DNA of 64,000 bases, from positions 2,790,001-2,854,000 of the forward strand of contig NZ_CP109055.1 in assembly GCF_035975855.1 (NCBI RefSeq), written 5' to 3'. Below, in pieces: positions 17,801 through 24,711 of this stretch (the first letter of the stretch is position 1; every line of letters begins with the position of its first letter). The notes below the pieces were generated by a model. That model ran no database searches, was not told the DNA's origin, and saw nothing but the letters and a program-made list of their open reading frames with translations. The DNA comes from Streptomyces sp. NBC_01304. GTDB taxonomy: Bacteria > Actinomycetota > Actinomycetes > Streptomycetales > Streptomycetaceae. The position numbers were made by a program, and so were the translations under genes.

Positions 17801-18102
17801 CCGTCTTCCTGGTCCTGAACGACTCACCGGAGTCGGGCCAGATGCTCTACACCGGCCCGATGACCGGCACGGCCGACCTCAAGGCGTGCGGCAGCTGCAA
17901 GGTGTACCCCACCCGGAAGGCCTCCGACGACAAGAGCTGCTCGGCCGACCTGAAGAAGTACCCGAAGGTCGAGCTCCGACTGACCCCGGGCACCTACCAC
18001 TTCCTCTCCAAACGAGGAGGGGACGGCTACGGCGACGAGGTGTCCACCGTCAGGGTGCCCGGCGACACGATCGGCCTCTGCTCCACCATCTACGAGAAAT
18101 GA
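14815..18102 (+). CDS. Large membrane protein with a 600-residue Pro-rich repetitive cytoplasmic region
   Basis: 1095 aa. Residues 1-600 are low-complexity and rich in Pro, Gln, Asp, Gly and His: first acidic (GQEPQDD units), then 36-residue repeats (HYQPPGPDP / RHQPPRPAP / RYPPPGPDP), then [14 protein letters not shown] repeats. Four hydrophobic segments (about 614-716) follow, ending in [21 protein letters not shown]. The last 370 residues are hydrophilic and helical, TPR-like, with several cysteines ([42 protein letters not shown]), probably outside the cell. I infer a surface protein with an intracellular disordered scaffold. Only the Streptomyces style of 'DUF-plus-proline-rich' membrane protein is familiar; I have no function. 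The ATG has a GGGGGG ribosome site; upstream frame is shadow. Confidence 0.82.
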   Translation: MTSGDERFESDGTRHLGPGGDRGPRDEPGDAVGQEPQDDVGQEPRDAMGEEPQDDVGQEPEGARSRPEDGRPGREDARSGQDEAPGPTDGRHEPPGPAPADDHYQPPGPDPADHRHQPPRPDLTDDHYQPPGPDPIHDRHQPPRPAPVDDRYPPPGPDPTDNHYQPPSPDPIHDRHQPPRPAPVDDRYPPPGPDPTDNHYQPPGPDPIHDRHEPPRPDPVDDRYPPPGASPADDHYQPRSPAPVTDADQPPAQDPVTDRPGPPGPDPRAGAPWPGVQDAPRQPEGPSTPAPPPPSWLTPEEPAPDHRVSPGQDPARPPIPDAQSAYTHSPYAQSPHAQPPPPAPGEGPPAGRPYAGPPHAASAQPPGGGPDQPTWAPPPRSPQPGYGPEAGPGAAPGEAPTPGAARQGRPPEGPAPQAWPPQGSAQQGWPQQGSPEQAQPPQGPPQQGWPPQGPPQQAQPPQGPPQQGWPQQGSPQQAQPPQGPPQQGWPQQDPPDQAQPPQGSPQQGWPPQGPPDQGPPQQGWPPQGPPDQGPPQQGWPPQGPPDQGQPSQAPPQHPWPPQHPGQPPAAPPPDWPPQGPGTPPDWPPPPPPGPPGPPPGGAPRPNPDPKRSAAVGLLNLTGLGLGYLALRQWLLAGLCWAATIALLVVALPAEPDGIPMAYVIGYAAVLALAAADGARRALRTPLGVARLRSGLAVILGLVLLLVPAGGAYAYDAAHDEAVEKMLLERLDKADKVVDRAEAKTFAKSEKDYTRALGTYGELGEDHAGSRAADRVPDSLDALYKAVAQPYTERAYCEAVEPLKYLRTVPKKVDEDVLGKLAKWPDERLATSFYECGMSELGSADEGGGSDGGGGSLAELLSTFPESKQADKVEPDIRAEIDSRVEELKGSDPCEVTEGLRNIGKTVGGLPPDASEALSKESDSSVEKGVFACGVDQFKDKDFEAARATMDDYAKTYPDSGRHGWAKDIATAAEIAKVKASAGSRLPPERAPGGKRTVFLVLNDSPESGQMLYTGPMTGTADLKACGSCKVYPTRKASDDKSCSADLKKYPKVELRLTPGTYHFLSKRGGDGYGDEVSTVRVPGDTIGLCSTIYEK
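15217..15540. repeat. Three tandem 108-bp repeats in the Pro-rich coding region
   Basis: Units start at 15217, 15325 and 15433. The first two are almost identical and the third has diverged. Each encodes a 36-residue block [11 protein letters not shown]...[12 protein letters not shown]...NHYQPP. Less regular copies precede it from about 15100. Confidence 0.88.
16070..16480. repeat. Gln/Pro-encoding tandem repeats
   Basis: Imperfect 30- to 45-bp repeats encoding [15 protein letters not shown] and related units. A 45-bp unit is nearly perfect around 16340-16450. All are in frame with the 14815 gene. Confidence 0.85.
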
Positions 18103-18129
18103 GGAGCAACCTCGACCGGACCCCGACCA

Positions 18130-18161
18130 CGGACCGGCTCCGCGCACGCGGAGCTAGTCCG
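18130..18161. terminator. Hairpin between convergent genes
   Basis: 15-bp arms (18130-18144 and 18147-18161) with two mismatches and a very short loop. It overlaps the stop codon of the leftward gene and lies 28 bp after the stop of the rightward one. A bidirectional terminator is likely. Confidence 0.6.
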
Positions 18162-19131
18162 GATCGGACGTCTCCGCCTCCACCTGCCGCCGCGTCACCG
18201 GCCCGTACACCCCGGACTCCTCCCCGATGGCCCGCGCCTCCTGGAACCGCGCGACGGCCTGCTCGACCTCGGCGTTGTAGTTGCCGTGCGCGGCACCGAC
18301 GTACAACTGCAGCTGCTGCAGCCGCAGTTGGAGCTCGACGACCTCGTCGCCGCGGTCGCCCCGGCGCAGCGTGCCCGGCGTCTCGGCCGGGCTGGACGAC
18401 GGCTTGGAGCTGGACGGGCTCGGCGACTTGGACGCGGAGGCGGAGGACGACGGCCGCGTCACACCGGAGGAGGGCGAGGCCGAGGACGACGGCCGCGCGG
18501 AGGCGGACTCGCTCGGCGAGGCGGGGCGTGTCGAACTGCGGCTCGCACGCTCGGACTTCGAGGCGGAGGCGTCGGGCGAGTCGGCGGCACTCGGCGACGC
18601 GGCGTCGGACGGACCTCCGGCCCGCACGCTCACCCCGTCGGCGCCGGGTTCGGAGCTGAACATTCCACCGGCCGCCCCCAGCGCCCCGGCGGTCAGCACC
18701 ACCGCGGCCGCCAGGCCGAATACGATCGCCGGGCGCTTCCGGTTACGTACGGGCGCGTACGGATCCTCATCATGACCGACGACATGACCGGCGACATGGC
18801 CGGCGGCGTCACCGGAGGCATGCACCAGACCGTCACCCGCCCCGGCGTCCGCCACCTCCGGCGGAAGCGGCTGCGCGGGCGGCGCCTGGGCGCGCGTCTG
18901 CTCCAGCTCGTCGAAGAGCTCGACGTCCGCCTCGCGCCGCGCGGCCTCCGCCTGACCCGGCGGCGCCACCTGCCCGAACACCGGACCGGCCTCGTCCACG
19001 ACCACGGTCCCCGGCGCGACCTCGGCCTCCGAGGCCTGATCCGCCTGCCGCGCCCGCAGTGCGCAGTCGCAGGCCGGCCGCAGATCGGGCAACCGCTGCG
19101 CGCCGCACGCGGGGCAATACTGTGCGTCCAC
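18154..19131 (-). CDS. Membrane protein with zinc-ribbon N-terminus and peptidoglycan-binding C-terminus
   Basis: 325 aa from the GTG at 19131, chosen because AGGGAAGG lies upstream and the zinc ribbon then starts at once. Order: a short ribbon CPACG...CDC (residues 5-30); a cytoplasmic hydrophilic region; one membrane helix (IVFGLAAAVVLTAGALGAAGG, about 165-185); a Ser/Pro/Ala-rich extracellular linker; and a PG_binding_1 domain (LRRGDRGDEVVELQLRLQQLQLY...YGPVTRRQVEAE) at the C-terminus. Such proteins anchor in the membrane and bind cell wall; the cytoplasmic ribbon may connect to a partner. It converges on the repeat-rich membrane protein gene. The exact start is uncertain; upstream codons give a longer frame without a ribosome site. 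Confidence 0.82.
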   Translation of the reverse strand: MDAQYCPACGAQRLPDLRPACDCALRARQADQASEAEVAPGTVVVDEAGPVFGQVAPPGQAEAARREADVELFDELEQTRAQAPPAQPLPPEVADAGAGDGLVHASGDAAGHVAGHVVGHDEDPYAPVRNRKRPAIVFGLAAAVVLTAGALGAAGGMFSSEPGADGVSVRAGGPSDAASPSAADSPDASASKSERASRSSTRPASPSESASARPSSSASPSSGVTRPSSSASASKSPSPSSSKPSSSPAETPGTLRRGDRGDEVVELQLRLQQLQLYVGAAHGNYNAEVEQAVARFQEARAIGEESGVYGPVTRRQVEAETSDPD

Positions 19132-19290
19132 CGTCGTCCACGCCTTCCCTCTGGCTTGCGGTCGACGATTATGCAGACTGACCGACGGTAACCCCACTCC
19201 GCCATCCCAGTTGACCGAGATGAGTGGTTTGCCCGGAAGAGTCGCGAAGAAGCCTTGGAATGCCACCGCTCCATACCCCCTCATAGGGAT

Positions 19291-19599
19291 ATGTCCGAGC
19301 CGATCGACCTACGCCACCAGATCATCGACCTCCGCGACCGAGTCCGGGCCGACGATCAACTCACCCTGCAGATCCGCGCCCTGTGCGCCGACACGCTGGG
19401 CCTCGCCGTCGAGCACGTACCGCTCTGGGCCCGCCTCGTGGCCGACCTGGAGGCGGACAGCCTGGACTTCTCCGCCCTGGCCGACCGCCTCGCCATGCAG
19501 TACGGCATCGTCGCGGACGAGACGGTCCTGCGCGAGGCCGAGACGGTACGCGACCTCGTGGCCCTGGTCCTGAGCGCGGCGCCGCCCGCCCCGCGATGA
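19291..19599 (+). CDS. Stand-alone acyl carrier protein
   Basis: 102 aa. The carrier signature is ADLEADSLDFSALADRL with Ser57, the expected phosphopantetheine attachment site. The surrounding helices, acidic surface and ETVRDLVALV end match the ACP fold. A divergent N-terminal helix of about 25 residues precedes the domain. It has no fatty-acid synthase genes beside it, so it probably serves a special acyl or aminoacyl intermediate. The P450 gene converges on it from the other strand. The start ATG follows a weak AGGGA. Confidence 0.82.
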   Translation: MSEPIDLRHQIIDLRDRVRADDQLTLQIRALCADTLGLAVEHVPLWARLVADLEADSLDFSALADRLAMQYGIVADETVLREAETVRDLVALVLSAAPPAPR

Positions 19600-19623
19600 C
19601 ACGGACGGGCAGGCGGCCAAGCG

Positions 19624-19683
19624 GTCGGACAGTCAGTCGGCGAGTCAGTCGGACGGTCAGTCGACCAGCCAGTCGGCCGGGCG
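19624..19683. repeat. Five tandem 12-bp repeats between ACP and P450 genes
   Basis: Units of GTCGGACGGTCA-like sequence start at 19624, 19636, 19648, 19660 and 19672, filling the 3' gap between the two convergent genes. Confidence 0.85.
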
Positions 19684-19684
19684 G

Positions 19685-20899
19685 CTACCAGGTGACCGGC
19701 AGCGCGTGCACGCCGTAGATGTTCATGTCGCTCCTGACCTTCACCTCGTCGGCGGGGACGGCCAGTTCGAGGGTCGGGAAGCGGCGCAGCAGTGCCTCGA
19801 ATCCGGTGCGCATCTCCATCCGGGCGAGCTGCGAGCCCAGACACTGGTGGACGCCGTGGCCGAAGCCCAGCTCGCCACGGGCGTTGCGGCGGATGTCCAG
19901 GGCGTCGGGGTCGTCGAAGCGCTTGGGGTCGCGGTTGGCGGCCAGCAGGGAGACGACGACGGTCGAGCCCTTGGTGATGGTCTCGCCGCCGAGCTCGATG
20001 TCCTCCGTGGCGTACCGGAAGAAGATGTCGGCCACGGACAGGTAGCGCATCAGCTCCTCGGCCGCACCCGCGAACAGGTCCGGATTCGCCCGCAGTTCGG
20101 CCATCTGCTCGGGGTGCTCAAGGAGCGCGAAGGTGCCGAGGCCCAGCATGTTGGCCGTGGTCTCGAAGCCCGCGAGCAGCAACAGGAAGGCCATGCCCGT
20201 GAGTTCTTCAATGGTGAGGTCCTCGTGGCCGGCCAGGTCGGACAGGATGTCCTCGGCGGGCTCGGCGCGCTTGCTGATCACCAGCTGGGCCAGGTACGTG
20301 GTCAGCGCGCCGTACGCTGCCATCTTCTCCTCCAGCTCCACCTCCTTCTCCATGAACTTTGCGGAGTTGACCTGGAAGGTGTCCCGGTCCGCGTACGGCA
20401 CACCGAGCAGTTCGCAGATCACCAGGGACGGCACCGGCAGCGCGAACTCCTTGACCAGGTCGACCGGCGGAGTCAGCTGCGCCATCGCGTCCAGCTGCCG
20501 TTCGACGATCTCGGTGACGCCCTCTTCGAGCTGCTTCATGCGCTTCGCGGTGAACGCGCCGGTCAGCTTGCGCCGCAGCCGGGTGTGGTCCGGCGGGTCC
20601 ATCGCGATGAACACGCCCGGTATCTGCGGGGACGGCTCCGTCGGAGACGGCATGCCGGGAGTCTCGTACGGGATGTGGAGTACGCCGATGTCCTGGCGGG
20701 AGCTGAACCGGGTGTCCGCCATGAGCTGCCGCAGCGCCTCGTAGCCGGTGACGAGCCAGCCCTCGTGCCCGTCGGGGAAGACCAGCGGGCTGACCGGGCG
20801 GGCCTCGCGCAGCGCGGTGATCTCGCGGGGCGGGTCGAAGGGACCGGCGTTGCGCTCCATGGGAAGGCCGTGCGGAACCGGAACCGTAGTCTCACTCAT
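19685..20899 (-). CDS. Cytochrome P450
   Basis: 404 aa, bacterial soluble P450. The haem-binding loop is FGHGVHQCLG with Cys353 as the thiolate ligand. The I-helix oxygen-binding motif is LAGFETTANM, the ExxR is EELMR, and MDPPDHTRLRR near residue 100 is the usual C-helix region. Such enzymes hydroxylate small lipophilic substrates using ferredoxin; none is encoded nearby. The ATG has AGGAG upstream. The neighbours (ACP, ATP-binding protein) do not define a substrate; tailoring of an ACP-bound acyl chain is only a possibility. Confidence 0.95.
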   Translation of the reverse strand: MSETTVPVPHGLPMERNAGPFDPPREITALREARPVSPLVFPDGHEGWLVTGYEALRQLMADTRFSSRQDIGVLHIPYETPGMPSPTEPSPQIPGVFIAMDPPDHTRLRRKLTGAFTAKRMKQLEEGVTEIVERQLDAMAQLTPPVDLVKEFALPVPSLVICELLGVPYADRDTFQVNSAKFMEKEVELEEKMAAYGALTTYLAQLVISKRAEPAEDILSDLAGHEDLTIEELTGMAFLLLLAGFETTANMLGLGTFALLEHPEQMAELRANPDLFAGAAEELMRYLSVADIFFRYATEDIELGGETITKGSTVVVSLLAANRDPKRFDDPDALDIRRNARGELGFGHGVHQCLGSQLARMEMRTGFEALLRRFPTLELAVPADEVKVRSDMNIYGVHALPVTW

Positions 20900-20965
20900 C
20901 GGATCTCCTCTCGTGGCGACCGGGCATGCCTGCGGTCGCCGACGGGCCTGTGATGAGGCGTCAGG

Positions 20966-21415
20966 CTACGTCAACTGATGTTGAACGTCAGGCCCTTTGA
21001 CCTCCGCCCACACGGTCTTGCCCACACCGCGGTCCCGAACGCCCCAGTCCTCGGCGAGGGCGTCCACGAGCTGCAGCCCGCGCCCTCCCTCGGCATCGTC
21101 CGCCCGCCGCCGCAGCGCGGGGTCGCGATCGGCGCGGGCGTCCGAGACCTCCACGCGCAGTCGCTGCCGTACGCCGTCGAGCACGAGCCTCAACTCGAAG
21201 TCCCGGCCCGGCACATGGCCGTGCGTGACCGCGTTCGCGGCGAGCTCGGCGATCACGCTCGCCACCGCGTCGGAGGTCTCCGTGCCGTGCGGGATGCCCC
21301 ACTCGTCGAGCTGGTGCAGGGCGAGCCTGCGGGCGAGGCGGGCGCCTCGCGGGGTGGCGCTGAAGAGCTGGACGAAGCTCAACTCTTGGTCGGGAGTGGC
21401 GATTTGGGCTTTCAT
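20966..21415 (-). CDS. ATP-binding (HATPase_c, anti-sigma-like) regulator
   Basis: 149 aa, one RsbW/SpoIIAB-type GHKL domain. The N-box is AVASVIAELAANAVTHG and the G-box is DDAEGGRGLQLVDALAEDWG, followed by GKTVWAEV. Proteins of this class in Streptomyces sit beside XRE/DUF397 pairs and are thought to act as anti-sigma-like switches. It is divergent from the XRE gene, with a 103-bp promoter region between. Start ATG at 21415. Confidence 0.9.
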   Translation of the reverse strand: MKAQIATPDQELSFVQLFSATPRGARLARRLALHQLDEWGIPHGTETSDAVASVIAELAANAVTHGHVPGRDFELRLVLDGVRQRLRVEVSDARADRDPALRRRADDAEGGRGLQLVDALAEDWGVRDRGVGKTVWAEVKGPDVQHQLT

Positions 21416-21488
21416 GTCACCGAGCGTGGCGGGTTGGTCGTACGCTGACCAGGACCGACGACGCGACGGAGCGTGTCTGTACGAGTAC

Positions 21489-21504
21489 GTACGGCATGCT
21501 GTAC
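21489..21504. promoter_or_regulatory. Candidate operator palindrome before the XRE gene
   Basis: GTACGGCATGCTGTAC is a 16-bp palindrome with one mismatched pair. It is preceded by GTACGAGTAC, so GTAC recurs several times within 25 bp. It lies 15 bp before the XRE ATG and within the divergent promoter region, a natural autoregulation site. Confidence 0.5.
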
Positions 21505-21518
21505 GGGGTGGTACGGAC

Positions 21519-22376
21519 ATGCGCGACGACCGACCGGAACGGCCCGCGGAAGTGGATGGCACGGCCCACCTGTTCAGGGCCCTGGGGAAGCAGATCAAGG
21601 CCCTTCGGGAGGCGCTGAGTTGGAGCCAGAAGGAACTGGGCGATGCCTTGCATGTGAGCGTGGACCTGATCTCCGCGATCGAGCGCGGTCGACGTACACC
21701 GCAGCCGGACTTCCTGGAGCGGGCCGACAAGGTGCTGGATGCGCGGGGTGTGCTGGTGGCAGCAATCCCTGATGTGCGAGAAGCGCTGGCGCGGGCGAGG
21801 ACGAGGCACCCTGAGTGGTATCGGGGGTATGCGGAGTTGGAGGCCGAAGGGGTCGAGCTGCACTTCTACGCCAACCACGGCATGCCGGGTCTGCTCCAGA
21901 CCGCCGAGCACGCACACTCTGTAATCTCCAAGAGGCGCCCTCTCGTTGACACGGAGACCGTGGAGAAGCGGGTGGCCGACCGTCTGGACCGCCAGAAGGT
22001 CTTCGCGCGCACCCCGCTTCCGGTGATCAGCTACGTCCTGGAGGAGTCCATCCTGGACAGGCCAATCGGAGGACGAGCTGTTCACGAGACGCAGCTGCGG
22101 CGCCTTCTTGAAGTGGGCCGGATGCGGAACGTGGAACTTCAGGTGATGCCCACCGCCTGCCTGGAACACCCCAACATGGACGGCGCGTTCAACCTGCTGG
22201 TCCCCAAGGGGCAGAACCACCAGATCGGTTACACCGAAGTCCAGGAACAGCCCACGTTGATCACGGACCCCGCAAAGGTCCGCGTCCTCTCCGAACGCTA
22301 TGGGATCATGCGCGCAGCGGCATTGCCGCCACGTGAGTCCCTGGCATTGGTCGAGGAGAAGCTGGAGCAGCGATGA
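21519..22376 (+). CDS. XRE-family helix-turn-helix regulator with DUF5753
   Basis: 285 aa. The N-terminal XRE domain (about 18-75) has the pattern IKALREALSWSQKELGDALHVSVDLISAIERGRRTP. The C-terminal DUF5753 region (about 100-285) has HFYANHGMPGLLQTAEHA and ELQVMPTACLEHPNMDGAFNLL. This is the BldB-network WhiJ-like arrangement in Streptomyces, where the regulator works with a DUF397 partner and an ATP-binding protein; all three are here. The ATG follows GGGGTGG. Its stop overlaps the DUF397 gene start. Confidence 0.93.
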   Translation: MRDDRPERPAEVDGTAHLFRALGKQIKALREALSWSQKELGDALHVSVDLISAIERGRRTPQPDFLERADKVLDARGVLVAAIPDVREALARARTRHPEWYRGYAELEAEGVELHFYANHGMPGLLQTAEHAHSVISKRRPLVDTETVEKRVADRLDRQKVFARTPLPVISYVLEESILDRPIGGRAVHETQLRRLLEVGRMRNVELQVMPTACLEHPNMDGAFNLLVPKGQNHQIGYTEVQEQPTLITDPAKVRVLSERYGIMRAAALPPRESLALVEEKLEQR

Positions 22377-22567
22377 AGAACACCGAAGCCCTCGCCTGGT
22401 TCAAGTCGAGCTACAGCGGCGGCTCGGGCGGCGAATGCCTCGAAGTCGCCACCTGCCCCGCCCACGCAGACGCAGTGCACATCCGAGACTCCAAGCGCCC
22501 CGACGGCGACACCCTCACCATCAGCCCGGACGCCTGGTCCGCCTTCCTCACCCGCGTACGCGACTAG
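22373..22567 (+). CDS. DUF397 small protein
   Basis: 64 aa with the family signature WFKSSYSGGSGGECLEVA at the N-terminus and VHIRDSKRPDG...LTISPDAWSAFL after it. DUF397 proteins are obligate small partners of XRE/DUF5753 regulators in actinomycetes, as in the WhiJ system. The ATGA overlap with the regulator couples their synthesis. It ends one base before the convergent stress-protein stop, so no terminator separates them. Confidence 0.95.
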   Translation: MKNTEALAWFKSSYSGGSGGECLEVATCPAHADAVHIRDSKRPDGDTLTISPDAWSAFLTRVRD

Positions 22568-22568
22568 G

Positions 22569-23414
22569 TCACTCCGCGCCAGGCACAACGGCGACCGACC
22601 CCTGCGCATGCTGCAACACCGCGTTGGTCACCGAGCCCATGACCAGCGCGTCCGGCCGCAACCGGCGGCGGTGGCGGCCGACCACCGTCAGGTCGGCCGT
22701 ACGGGAGCCGGTGACCAACCGGCCGGCCGGGTCGCCCGCGGTGACCACGGGGACGACAGCCACCGCCGGGTGCCGCTCGGCGAAGGGGGCGAGCCGGGCG
22801 GACTGGGCGGCCTCGACGACGCGGGCCTGGTCCGTGTCCGGGGCGTCGACCAGTTCGCCGACGCGCGTGAGGGACGTGAGCGGCACCAAGTAGGTGGAGA
22901 TCACCTGGAGTTCGGCACCGCGCCGCTCGGCCTCGGCGAAGGCGAACTCGATCGCCTCGTCGGAGGTCTCCTGCGGGGAGAGCCCGAGCGCGACCCTGCC
23001 ATGGCCGCCCTCGGGCACGGGCGCCTCTGCCGTACGCGTGGCGTGCGGGACCACGACGACCGGGCAGGGCGCGTTCGCCGCGCACTTGCGGCCGGTGGAG
23101 CCGAGCAGCAGCGCGGCGAAGCCGCCGAGTCCACGGGAGCCGAGGACCAGGAGCTGGGCCTTGGCGGCCCGCTCGGCCAGCACGGCGGCGGGCGTGCCGT
23201 CGACGGTCTCGTACGACACCTGCGGTGCACGGTCGCGGCCGGCCAGGACCTCGGCGATCCGGGCGGCGACGGGGTCGCCGTCCGCCGCCGCGCTCACATG
23301 GAGAGCGAGGACCTCCGCATCCCGCAGAACGGCCTCGTCGAGGGCCCACCGAAGGGCGTCGAGGCTGTGCTGCGAACCGTCTACGGCCACGAGGACAGGT
23401 GCGTTGCTGCTCAT
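22569..23414 (-). CDS. Universal stress protein, two tandem UspA domains
   Basis: 281 aa. Domain 1 starts at VLVAVDGSQHSLDALRWA and has the nucleotide-binding GSRGLGGFAALLLGSTGRK. Domain 2 (about 150-281) ends with VVGRHRRRLRPDALVMGSVTNAVLQHAQGSVAVVP and a less canonical glycine loop. Cytoplasmic, ATP-binding, usually induced by stress or dormancy. I used the ATG at 23414, where USP homology begins; an in-frame ATG at 23465 has no ribosome site and sits inside the hairpin of the upstream gene. Confidence 0.92.
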   Translation of the reverse strand: MSSNAPVLVAVDGSQHSLDALRWALDEAVLRDAEVLALHVSAAADGDPVAARIAEVLAGRDRAPQVSYETVDGTPAAVLAERAAKAQLLVLGSRGLGGFAALLLGSTGRKCAANAPCPVVVVPHATRTAEAPVPEGGHGRVALGLSPQETSDEAIEFAFAEAERRGAELQVISTYLVPLTSLTRVGELVDAPDTDQARVVEAAQSARLAPFAERHPAVAVVPVVTAGDPAGRLVTGSRTADLTVVGRHRRRLRPDALVMGSVTNAVLQHAQGSVAVVPGAE

Positions 23415-23466
23415 ACGCCCAGCATGCCTCAACCGGGTAATTGGGGCGTAAGGGACCAAGGTCATG

Positions 23467-23502
23467 CGAAAGGGCCCGTCGTTGGGGCGACGGGCCCTTT
23501 CG
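23467..23502 (-). terminator. Hairpin terminator after the XdhC gene
   Basis: A perfect 15-bp stem (23467-23481 with 23488-23502) and six-base loop, 22 bp past the XdhC stop. It insulates the purine operon from the stress-protein gene. Confidence 0.85.
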
Positions 23503-23523
23503 GTGGAGGAATCAGAAGGATCC

Positions 23524-24651
23524 TCAGGGGTGATGGTCTTCGGACGGGTGGATCGGGGTGTGCGCCCCCGTCAGCGAAACGCCAGAGCCACCGCGGCGGG
23601 CCGCGACGATCTCCGAGGCGATCGACAGGGCCGTCTCCTCGGGCGTACGCGCGCCGAGGTCGAGGCCGATCGGGGAGCGCAGCCGGCCCAGTTCGAGCTC
23701 GGAGACACCGGCCTCGCGGAGCCGCTCGTTGCGGTCCAGGTGGGTGCGGCGGGAGCCCATCGCGCCGACGTACGCGACGGGAAGTCTGAGGGCCAGTTCG
23801 AGGAGCGGGACGTCGAACTTGGCGTCGTGGGTCAGTACGCAGATGACCGTGCGGCCGTCGACCTCGGTGCGCTTGAGGTACTTGTGCGGCCACTCGACGA
23901 CGACGTCGTCCGCCTCTGGGAAGCGGGTCCGCGTCACGAAGACGGGGCGGGCGTCGCAGACGGTGACGCGGTAGCCGAGGAACTTGCCCACGCGACAGAG
24001 CGCGGAGGCGAAGTCGATGGCGCCGAAGACGAGCATGCGCGGGGCGGTGACGGCCGACTCGACGAGCAGGGTCAGGGGACGGCCGCAACGGCTGCCGTCC
24101 TCGCCTATCTCGACGGTGCCGGTCCGGCCGGCGTCCAGCATCGCGGCGGCCTCGCCGACCGCGGTGCGGTCCAGCTCGGGATGGCCGCCGAAGGACCCCT
24201 CGTATGTGCCGTCGGGGCGGACCAGGAGGGCCTTGCCGAGGAGTTCGGCGGGGCCTTCGGTGATCCGCGCGACCGCCGCCGCCTCGCCGGAGGCGGCGGC
24301 GGCCAGCGCGGCCGCGAACACCCCCCGTCCCGGAGCGTTCGCGGGCATCGGGGTGACGAGGATGTCGATGGTGCCGCCGCAGGTCAGACCCATGGCGAAG
24401 GCGTCCTCGTCGCTGTGACGGAAGTGTTCGAGGACGGTCTCGCCGTCCTGGAGGGACTGCAGGCAGAGCTCGTAGACAGCGCCCTCCACGCACCCGCCGG
24501 AGACCGACCCGAGCGCCGTGCCCTCGCTGTCGACAGCGAGGGCCGCGCCCGTTTCCCGGGGCCCGCTCCCGCTGACGGCCACCACCGTGGCGACGACGAA
24601 GTCACGCCCCTGCTCGACCCACCGGTTCAACTCTTCGGCGATGTCCAGCAT
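23524..24651 (-). CDS. XdhC/CoxI-family molybdenum cofactor insertion protein
   Basis: 375 aa. The N-terminal XdhC/CoxI part starts at MLDIAEELNRWVEQGRDFV and includes AVDSEGTALGSVSGGCVEGAV, the conserved GSVSGGCVE loop. The C-terminal Rossmann-like XdhC_C part has AYVGAMGSRRTHLDRNERL and RSPIGLDLGARTPEETALSI. Such proteins bind and sulfurate molybdenum cofactor for xanthine dehydrogenase. The start has AGGAG upstream. It lies 60 bp downstream of a purine permease, in line with a purine role. No xanthine dehydrogenase subunits are inside the window. Confidence 0.92.
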   Translation of the reverse strand: MLDIAEELNRWVEQGRDFVVATVVAVSGSGPRETGAALAVDSEGTALGSVSGGCVEGAVYELCLQSLQDGETVLEHFRHSDEDAFAMGLTCGGTIDILVTPMPANAPGRGVFAAALAAAASGEAAAVARITEGPAELLGKALLVRPDGTYEGSFGGHPELDRTAVGEAAAMLDAGRTGTVEIGEDGSRCGRPLTLLVESAVTAPRMLVFGAIDFASALCRVGKFLGYRVTVCDARPVFVTRTRFPEADDVVVEWPHKYLKRTEVDGRTVICVLTHDAKFDVPLLELALRLPVAYVGAMGSRRTHLDRNERLREAGVSELELGRLRSPIGLDLGARTPEETALSIASEIVAARRGGSGVSLTGAHTPIHPSEDHHP

Positions 24652-24681
24652 GTCGATCTCCTGACGGGTGTCTGCAATCAA

Positions 24682-24706
24682 GGCTGGCCCCATACTTGGG
24701 CCGGCC
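24682..24706 (-). terminator. Hairpin between permease and XdhC genes
   Basis: Arms of nine bases (24682-24690 and 24698-24706) with one mismatch and a seven-base loop, right after the permease stop. Partial termination or mRNA processing could lower XdhC expression. Confidence 0.5.
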
Positions 24707-24711
24707 CTCGA

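Noticed and set aside
21519..22567. Toxin-antitoxin module (XRE plus small protein)
   Set aside because: DUF5753 and DUF397 are recognised and identify the WhiJ-like regulatory family; there is no toxin-like domain.
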